64,000 bases of DNA. It comes from Guadua angustifolia (Eukaryota; Streptophyta; Magnoliopsida; Poales; Poaceae). This document shows, in pieces, positions 59,200 to 64,000 of this stretch. Each line of letters begins with the position of its first letter. Position 1 is the first letter of the stretch. A model generated the notes under the pieces. It was not told the origin of the DNA and did no database searches. It was given only the letters and a program-made list of their open reading frames with translations. The position numbers were made by a program, and so were the translations under genes. The stretch lies in assembly GCA_036346375.1 (NCBI GenBank), contig CM070502.1, forward strand, positions 74,044,224 through 74,108,223, given 5' to 3'.

Positions 59200-59870
59200 A
59201 ATTAGAACATGTCGAGAACTCGTTTTCTACTTTATACTTGAATCTATTTTTACTTTGTTTCAACCATATTTTTTTAGTGATAGCTCCAATTGACAAACTA
59301 ATTTCACCAGTAGATTATTGGTGATGAGAGGAACAATATGATATAAGTCTTACTAATAAATATCACATAAATCAAAATTTACTACCAAATAAAACATCAA
59401 TTTACTATTGTATAATCATTAATTTACTATTGAAACGTATTACTAGTTGAAACAGAACGTGGCTAACTGATTAGATAATGCACTTTCTAGTTTATGCACG
59501 AATATGTTTTTTTAACCATAACTTTATATTCGCTGCTTCGACTGATGAACGAATTTCACCAAGAGATTACTAACAACGAGAAGAACAATATGATATAAAT
59601 CTCACTAACAAATGTAGTATAAATCAAATTTTACTACCAAATAAAACATCAAATTACTACTGTATGAACATCAATTAACTACTGAAAATGCATTATTAGT
59701 TGAAACAGAACGTGCCCAACCGACTAGATAATGTATTTACTAGTTTGTACACGAATATATTTTTTCTTTATTATAGCCATAACTTTGTATTCGCAGCTCC
59801 GATTGACGAAACAAATTTCACTAATAGATTACCGACGATGAGAGAAACAACTCTCAAGCACGAACAAACA
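59200..59870. repeat. Tandem array of about 253-bp units
   Basis: Three imperfect units. agttgaaacagaacgt starts at 59445 and 59698, and aacaatatgatataa[ag]tct recurs 253 bp apart (near 59332 and 59585). Each unit also holds taccaaataaaacatcaa. AT-rich and non-coding. Confidence 0.85.
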
Positions 59871-59879
59871 CCAATAAAC

Positions 59880-62800
59880 ACCGGTCAAATCTTAACACTT
59901 CAATAAGTTCATTTAAACTCGAAGAACGACAAACACGGGAACAATATCTGGCTTTTGCCCGCAAGACCACCAACCAAACCGAACGTCAAAACGATAGAAA
60001 TATCAATCCGAAAAGATTCACCACTAGTTGTCCCTTTTGTATCCAGCCAATAAAGACAAAAGGAATCAACTTTCTCTAATATAACACAATAAACAACAAC
60101 ATCCCTTACAAGGGGTTTCTAACTATCGGGTGATGACTTTACCTGGCCACACCCACCACCATGGCCCTAACACGCCGAAGAGCAAGGCCAAAACCCTTCG
60201 CACCACTTAAACACAAATACTGTTTAACTCATACATAAAAGAAAAGAGATAATAACATCATATTTAGTACTCATCAAAAGGCTCAAATAAAGCGGTTTAG
60301 CATAATGCAATGATTATCCAACCCAACCTATTGTGCATCTGTGTGTCAAGTTTTAAATTATTTAACCAATCTATTCTGTGTTTTAAAGTTATTGCCCTAA
60401 GGCCAAATTTTAAAGAGTATAAACCTATGCCATGTTTCTATTCTCACGCAAAGAAAATTTTAGTTTACTCTAGAGTAAATTACTAAATTCACAAACCACG
60501 AACCTAACGCCCGCTCGATACCAATCAGAACACCCGGCACCCCTGTGTTCTTAATGTTACACCCTCTAGCACTGCATAATTACAATCACTAAGAATAAAT
60601 ATTAGCAACGCATAGCGAACAACTAGGAGGTTGTCGAATTTAATAAAAATTTCGCAAGATCTCCCTAAAACTAGGACATCCACTCAACAGATGAAAATAT
60701 TTGCGGTTATATAATATCATTCTAGCAGTCCTTAGTTAACCAATCACACATCCCATGGAAAATTAATGAACTCCACCACATAATTATTACATAACAGAAC
60801 TCATTAAACATAATTGCAGATGACCCTTTACAAGAATCTTCGCGAGCTATTTAAGATCGGAACTATAAATCGACGTGATGGAAATGTGATGTTGTAAAAC
60901 GTGATTGTGCTACTACCCCCATCCATGCATGCCTGATTCAAGGTACCTGCACAATACAAACAACAAGCGTGAGTCGATGACTCAGCGAAGTACAACAAAG
61001 AATAAATTCATAGTCAATCGCATTGTCCTACTCAAGAGCATAACACCCATTCTTACATAAGTACAGCAAGCAGATAAAACATAAGCATCAAAATTAATTC
61101 TCCCAAACCAACCCCGCGCTCGTCTTTGACGGAGTTCACAACTCCACAATAAAGAAGCGTCACATATAACCTGAAAACATAAATCATATCTTGCAACTGC
61201 ACATGAAAATACGAATAGGCACAATCCATCGCACAGACATGAAAATACAGAATACGCACAATCCATCACACAGACATAAACATACAGAATATGCATAATC
61301 CATCACACGGACATGAGAATACAGAATCTTAATAATCCATCACACCAACATGAAAATACAGAATATGCATACTCCGTCACACAGACATGAGAATACAGAA
61401 TCTGAATAATCCATCACACAAACATGAAAATACAAAATATGCATAATACATCACACAGATATGAGAACACAGAATCTGAATAATCAATCACACTTCTACA
61501 ATCATGTAATTCATTATGCATGCTCACCTGTTTCACTCCATTACTAAACTCCGGCACATATCTCTTTAATCTTTTTGGATGAGGCCACGACTCGATTCAA
61601 CTCGATACCTTTTCATTTAACTCAAAACCATCGTTATAATGCAATGTAGATGCAAATATGCCATACAAAAGAAGAGTCTCATATCCATACATCATAATCA
61701 ACTCATAAAACATGATCCTTCATTGACAATGCAATGCAGGTTGCACAATTTCCATGCATATGATGCATCATGCATGCTCATCTCCTCTTTAGCACATACC
61801 AGATGGCGAGTGCACACCCGCGGTGTGCACCCTCTCATTCCCTTCCACCCCGTGGTGGAGGGTGCCTACTCTTCTTCGACTCGCTCCCATACAACCACGT
61901 ATATGGGACTACAAGGTAGGACTTTCGTGCCCACTACATGTGAGCACAGAGGTCCACATCAGAATGGGTCGCCTCTTTCATCATGAATGCACAATGCAAT
62001 TTACAAGAATGACATGCAACCCTTCAATCATTGCCACTCACTAACCTAGCCATAACCACTCACATAAACCTAGCCAATTCTCACATTCATGAGTTGCCAG
62101 CGATACTAGATTAATCCGAATCAACAATAAGACTTGGCAACCCATTACAGTGCTTCTGTCATACAATTTCAATCATAAGGCCACCGAGCCACGCTCCCCA
62201 CAATACACTTTCAAATTAAGACTCACTTTCCATTTGCTAACTTTCATCCACCCTCCTCATATCCATACGTGATCATTCGTACTAGCCTAATCAAACTCAT
62301 GAATAAAACCAGGGCAACCTATCGCATAAATTAATAGTACAAAGAAATTTCTCAAATATACTAACTCTAAAAAAATGACTTAATCATTTAAACCTTATTA
62401 ATGGGAGAACACGCTAACAACTCTCTCTCAATTTGGGATCTTATGCTTAACCATTAATAAATCAAACTAATATACAATAGTATGTTTATAATCAAACGGC
62501 AGTAAGTAATTCTTAACTCACTCGAACAATATACTTACTATAATCAACCTTACTAAAGCCCATTTTCAATTAAAGTACGTCTACTTAGCAGAGCAACCAT
62601 TAAATTAGAGAGCATCACATATGAATACACAACCACGCTCCATAACACGATGTACTTGCACCCATTCTCTTTACCTGTTAATCACCATAAGCAATGTCTC
62701 TTGCGTATTCATCGACAATTAAGTGCGCTAGAAGCAGTCAACCAACTAAATCCTCCTAGTCATGATCTAGGGAATGCACTTGCCTTTTACCGTTGAAGAA

Positions 62801-64000
62801 TGGAAATAACGAGAAGTTGAAGCCTCCCTCGAAGCTAATCCTCCTGAAATAACATAGGCAACCTCAACTTTCTCATTCTAGATAGTTTACAACAATAATA
62901 CACGCAACACTGCTACCCCTTAGAGCAAAACAACCCCCGAAATCTACCGGTTGGAAATTCTGGACAGCAAGCGCTCTAACGAGCTTAACTCCTAATTGGT
63001 TCAACCAAAACCTGAGTTCTTTAACCCTATTTAACTATAAGAGGCCAACCTACAACTACCTCACAGCCACTCATGCGAGAGATGACATGAAGGCCCCCAA
63101 ATCATACATTAAAACTTAACCGCAAAACTGAGCTCGCTGCAAATTCCCAACTTCGGGACAAAACTTCCAAATAGCGTAACTTTTGATTGGCTCAACGGAT
63201 TTTTGCGTTCTTATACTCGAAACGACCGCAAGGGAATAAACTATACGAATAATATAACCAAGCACTCAGCCAACGCCCCAGCTGAACCCAGATCGACGAG
63301 GAATAGAGGGAACCCACTGCTTTACTCAAAATTGGACAACCTGCACGAAAACAGCCACAACTCCCTAATGGCTCGGCCAAATCACGACTTCTTGAGCCCT
63401 AATTAAACTTAAGGACACAAGCTTCGATTCTTATACAGCCATCCGGTCCTTTGGGGAACCCGAGCTTGCCCAAAATGTGACCGCAAAACTCAACCGAACA
63501 CGCCCCAACCTTCAACCAAGTTTTTCCACCAACTAGAGCAAGTGCTTCCTTAATGCCCAACACTAGGAGCCCTAGACTAATCCCCAACCAGCAGCAAGGG
63601 CCCCAAATCACAACCCTAATGCAACACCCTCACCTCACTTACCATGGAGGAAGAGGAGAAAGAAGAAGCCGGTGGCGGTGAGGAGGGCAGGGACGCCATG
63701 AAGTGGGGAAGAAGCTCGGCGAGAACTTGGGCAAAGCGACTGCAGGAGCCGAGCAGTACCACAGGAGCCGAGCACCACCGCAGCGGGAGAAGACGCAGGC
63801 ACCTGCCGGGGAGACGCTTGCTCAGCAGGGAAGGTTGAGGCCACGCCGAGCAAAACGCAAGGAGTCGTGCACGGAAGACCAACCATCGCAAAGAAAAGGG
63901 AAAAATGGCAGCAAACCAAAGAGATTTCAGCCACACACAGCCAAGGAAAAGGATGAGGGTAGGTGAAAAGTGACTAAGAAGGGGAAATTCCGAAAATACC
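59880..64000 (-). mobile_element. Probable non-coding LTR-retrotransposon sequence
   Basis: About 4 kb without a credible gene. Features recall long LTRs of grass Gypsy elements read on the minus strand: gaaattctggacagcaagcg (62946), the run from aactttgattgg-like words to ttgcgttcttatactcgaaa (63178-63225), and stepwise similar short blocks. The final 350 bp (63640-64000) are GC-rich with an open frame on each strand, perhaps a leader. No reverse transcriptase or integrase is present and no borders are visible, so this is an impression rather than proof. Confidence 0.35.
61202..61493. repeat. 37-bp minisatellite, eight units
   Basis: Units start catgaaaatacagaatatgc at 61202, 61238, 61275, 61312, 61349, 61386, 61423 and 61460. 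From the fourth unit on, two versions alternate (catgaGaatacagaatCtgaat and catgaAaatacagaatAtgcat), giving a 74-bp higher-order period. Confidence 0.93.

Noticed and set aside
61202..61493. Regular direct repeats resembling a CRISPR array
   Set aside because: The units abut with no unique spacers and vary along their whole length; this is a minisatellite in a plant genome.
1..64000. tRNA, rRNA, bacterial operons, phage or biosynthetic cluster
   Set aside because: No tRNA or rRNA signature was seen by eye. The genes are eukaryotic with introns and belong to unrelated pathways. A tRNAscan or Rfam run would settle small RNAs.

Overview
This is nuclear DNA of a grass (Poaceae). Introns are GT-AG, coding exons are GC-rich and sit in AT-rich surroundings, and small mobile elements crowd the gaps between genes. 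One of these is a 285-bp SMART-type LTR element, a class described from grasses. I cannot name the species from sequence alone. All exon boundaries were placed by eye from splice signals, reading phase and protein-family knowledge.

Layout. 1-762: degenerate 3' end of a PPR-SMR-like gene (+). 946-2967: complete five-exon GDSL esterase/lipase (-). 3100-11070: repeat-rich block with a tandem repeat, an intact non-autonomous Copia-like LTR element (3756-5758, TSD attac), a Copia leader/LTR remnant and a decayed hAT transposase. 11783-12889: intronless PPR gene (+). 13697-13911 and 15144-15370: Tourist-like MITEs. 15704-19759: complete Mutator-like element with long inverted repeats and a broken FAR1-type transposase. 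21187-24147: two-exon membrane-anchored protein of unknown function (-). 24779-27004: nested elements (a hAT inside a MULE-like MITE), the SMART element and a hAT-like MITE. 27469-29391: SYP5-type Qc-SNARE (+). 30147-34150: M14 zinc carboxypeptidase (-). 35422-38444: GT29 sialyltransferase-like protein (-). 38690-40135: AT-rich degenerate repeat. 41895-45518: RLCK-VII kinase (-). 47191-51003: second copy of a 3.8-kb tandem duplication that carries only exons 1-3 of the kinase. 51004-64000: no convincing gene; it holds a LINE 3' fragment, MITEs, a Gypsy-like solo LTR, several tandem arrays and probable non-coding LTR-retrotransposon sequence.

The host genes do not form one pathway. SNARE, GT29 and M14 products all belong to the secretory/vacuolar system, but in plants such adjacency is most simply chance synteny.

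The most notable locus is the kinase tandem duplication. The upstream copy lacks the kinase C-lobe and has lost the myristoylation glycine (Met-Gly to Met-Arg). Its exon 3 ends in the same phase as exon 2 begins, so read-through splicing into the intact copy could give an in-frame protein with a doubled N-lobe. No clearly new molecular system was found.
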